Below, in pieces: positions 39,655 to 41,101 of a stretch of 41,101 nt of DNA (position 1 is its first letter; each line of letters starts with the position of its first letter). Below the pieces are notes generated by a model, which saw only the letters and a program-made list of their open reading frames with translations, had not been told where the DNA came from and ran no database searches. The DNA comes from a virus. The position numbers and the translations under genes are program-made. The stretch lies in IMG/VR virus record IMGVR_UViG_3300028031_000006, positions 1 through 41,101 of that record. One strand, given 5' to 3'.

Positions 39655-39935
39655 TCGTCCTCTACGTTTCTGTTGTGCGCGTTAGTGAGCTGTTCTCTCA
39701 GGTCAGATCGCGTGTCTACCTCCCTGGTGCTTATGAAGGCCGGCACTCCGTCCCACTGAACTTTTAAAAAAGGAGGCGTATCCTCGAACGCGGCTTCAAA
39801 TATGATCTTCAGGTTTTCACCGTCGAGTGTTTTCATTTCAAAACGGTAGCCGTAAGGAATCTCTAAGCTAACCTGCCTAACAGAACTCTCGTCTACCTCC
39901 ACGTCTAGTATTCTAGGTAGTTCTTGGAGGATCAT
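39651..39935 (-). CDS. Hypothetical protein, 94 aa
   Basis: Acidic, beta-rich (RQVSLEIPYGYRFEMKTLDG, PPFLKVQWDGVPAFIS). No family recognised. ATGA overlaps on both sides place it in the translationally coupled cluster. Confidence 0.65.
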   Translation of the reverse strand: MILQELPRILDVEVDESSVRQVSLEIPYGYRFEMKTLDGENLKIIFEAAFEDTPPFLKVQWDGVPAFISTREVDTRSDLREQLTNAHNRNVEDE

Positions 39936-40171
39936 TCTTCACTAACCTTCTTAGGCATACAGAACATAATACTGCTTTCACCCGCGCTGTACGCACCGTG
40001 GTACAGTACACAGAAGTAGTCGGGGTTCCCTTTTGGAGTGAACTCGACTGTTAGGGGGCGTGGGTTTTTAACCGCCCGCTTGGCGTCTTCCTTACTGGCC
40101 AACGCTATAGCACCTCCGTACAGCAGGAAAACAGCCACCATGATAAGTAATCCGTATCCTAGTTCTTTCAT
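39932..40171 (-). CDS. Membrane or exported protein, first gene of the right-hand leftward unit, 79 aa
   Basis: Residues 6-24 (YGLLIMVAVFLLYGGAIAL) form a membrane anchor or uncleaved signal; the rest is a small domain with two Cys (C54, C71). SD GAGAGG precedes the ATG by about 12 nt. It is promoter-proximal, behind the promoter/palindrome at 40204-40235. Confidence 0.7.
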   Translation of the reverse strand: MKELGYGLLIMVAVFLLYGGAIALASKEDAKRAVKNPRPLTVEFTPKGNPDYFCVLYHGAYSAGESSIMFCMPKKVSEE

Positions 40172-40203
40172 TTCTTACTTTGCCTCTCGTTTAGATTATG
40201 TTT

Positions 40204-40228
40204 GTTAATTTAACACAGTTAAGTTAAC
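40204..40228. repeat. 25-bp promoter-associated repeat, copy 2 (putative operator)
   Basis: Matches 3843-3867 at 21 of 25 positions. It overlaps a 19-bp palindrome at 40214-40232 (CACAGTTAAGTTAACTGTG, symmetrical except the centre base), a shape expected of a dimeric regulator's site. Confidence 0.65.
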
Positions 40229-40235
40229 TGTGCAA
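40207..40235 (-). promoter_or_regulatory. Leftward promoter of the right-hand cluster
   Basis: Minus strand: -35 TTGCAC (40230-40235), 17-bp spacer, -10 TAAATT (40207-40212). The palindrome at 40214-40232 fills the spacer, so a bound dimer would block polymerase. It serves the 40171-to-36148 genes. Confidence 0.6.
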
Positions 40236-40236
40236 G

Positions 40237-41025
40237 CTACCCGCTGACGAAAGTGAGAACATGCGACATGAGTTCCGTTTTAGTCTTGAACGTACGCACC
40301 TTATTCTCGTTCTTTGTGCGCGTTTCAACACGGTACTGGCCTGACCACTCAGGCGCATCGATGTCGTGCCAAGCGTACAAGATGCGTGAGCCAGTTCTGT
40401 TCGTATAGTTCATATCAAGCCGACTGAAGTCGTGGGGCTCGTCCCAAGAATGGGTACCTTCCTCGTACACCGCTTCAGGCTCAGGTGAGGGTTCGATCCA
40501 GTGAAACTCGGTAACTACTTCGTAAACCGACCGTGACTTATCGATCGATACCGTACAGTGCTGGTAATCTTCCCCTTCGTATTTAGTCCGGGTTACTGCG
40601 CCGTAATCTCCCGCTGATAGTTTTTTGTAAATCTTTTCGTGGTAGCGAAAATAAGGTATTTCACGAGGACCCCAGTCCTTATGCGTTTCTATGAATCGGT
40701 TCGCTGTTTTAGCTTTTTCACTGTCCGTCGAATTTTTGTTAGCGACTTCATCGGACGACTCGGGCTTAACTTCGTAAGGCTCTTCCCAACTGAACGGGAA
40801 CTCCTGACCTGACTTAGACTCCGTTTCATCGATCATCACCGTGTACGTAATATACGCCATCTTGTCCTTACGGGTTACTTCGCCGTAACCGCCGGTTGCT
40901 AGCTTTTCGTACGTCTTGTCGAACCGTTCGTTATCCATCAGGTGTCGGTAGAACGCCCCTTTTTTATGCGCTTCCATGAACCGTAAGACGATTTCACGCT
41001 TTTCTTTTGCTGTTAAATTGCTCAT
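40237..41025 (-). CDS. Duplicated-module protein, 262 aa, unknown function
   Basis: Two homologous halves: residues 11-84 and 105-179. Each has R-F-(M/I)-E-(A/T)-H-K, then YEKLATGGYGEVTR (39-52) or YKKLSAGDYGAVTR (133-146), then strands and F-x-W-x-E-P (78-83; 174-179). A third, diverged copy lies in the neighbouring gene 77-565. The C-terminal ~80 residues are separate and basic. The gene crosses the circular join: its start codon lies in the terminal overlap. SD CGGAG. No known family, function unknown. Confidence 0.75.
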   Translation of the reverse strand: MSNLTAKEKREIVLRFMEAHKKGAFYRHLMDNERFDKTYEKLATGGYGEVTRKDKMAYITYTVMIDETESKSGQEFPFSWEEPYEVKPESSDEVANKNSTDSEKAKTANRFIETHKDWGPREIPYFRYHEKIYKKLSAGDYGAVTRTKYEGEDYQHCTVSIDKSRSVYEVVTEFHWIEPSPEPEAVYEEGTHSWDEPHDFSRLDMNYTNRTGSRILYAWHDIDAPEWSGQYRVETRTKNENKVRTFKTKTELMSHVLTFVSG

Positions 41026-41101
41026 ATCAGTATTACTCCGGTTGAACTTCAGTTGTTATCACGACAATCAACTTCTGCAATCAGTGGAGTTGGTCGATAA
41101 G
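40957..41101. repeat. Terminal overlap, right copy
   Basis: Repeats bases 1-145, differing at 41083, 41085 and 41086. The three mismatches are clustered within 4 bp near the extreme end, more like read-end error or population variation than a diverged functional repeat. Confidence 0.9.

Noticed and set aside
1-41101. CRISPR array, tRNA genes, integrase, RNA polymerase, insertion sequences
   Set aside because: None seen on reading both strands: no regular repeat-spacer array, no tRNA cloverleaf noticed, no tyrosine/serine recombinase or transposase motifs, and no T7-type polymerase. Absence of tRNAs was not tested computationally.

Overview
This window is a complete or near-complete genome of a tailed bacteriophage. 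The last 145 bases (40957-41101) repeat bases 1-145 with three mismatches, so the sequence closes into a circle of about 40,956 bp. The virion genes suggest a short-tailed (podovirus-like) phage: large terminase, portal, Gln-rich scaffold, an N4-gp56-type major capsid protein, an adaptor, a nozzle-like protein and three long Ala/Gln-rich putative ejection proteins, with no tape-measure or tail-tube/sheath genes. I see no RNA polymerase, integrase, tRNA or CRISPR array. A lytic phage that relies on host sigma70 polymerase is therefore likely. The host is not visible directly; a Gram-negative, probably aquatic gammaproteobacterium is my guess, because of the lipoprotein in the lysis block and the sigma70-like promoters.

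Layout: (1) 40957/1-3815, leftward: about a dozen small early-type genes, most without a known family, continuing across the join into 41025-40237. (2) 3816-4524: a 0.7-kb intergenic control region with two interspersed short motifs in both orientations and divergent promoters. (3) 4525-23474, rightward: small terminase, two fibre-like genes, a membrane protein, large terminase, portal, scaffold, capsid with a strong terminator, adaptor, nozzle-like protein, cupin-like protein and ejection proteins. (4) 23458-31790, leftward: the replication block (methyltransferase-like protein, SNF2-type helicase, VRR-NUC, HNH endonuclease, family A DNA polymerase, DUF2815-type ssDNA-binding protein, DUF2800 nuclease), driven from a strong promoter at 31847-31874. 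(5) 31902-36113, rightward: possible HTH regulator, primase-helicase, and the lysis block (T4-type lysozyme, holin-like protein, lipoprotein). (6) 36148-40171, leftward: a tightly overlapping string of sixteen small genes, including one Lar-like zinc-ribbon protein, with a promoter/palindrome at 40204-40235.

Regulatory themes: the first gene of each rightward unit (4525, 5252, 5520, 31902, 34439) has no Shine-Dalgarno sequence and its ATG sits 6-7 nt after a -10-like hexamer, so these mRNAs look leaderless. The leftward units use Shine-Dalgarno leaders that recur almost verbatim in front of several genes. Two leftward gene junctions carry a covarying RNA hairpin with an identical 10-nt loop. 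Five small genes (23-56 codons) were found by reading the gaps between larger genes.
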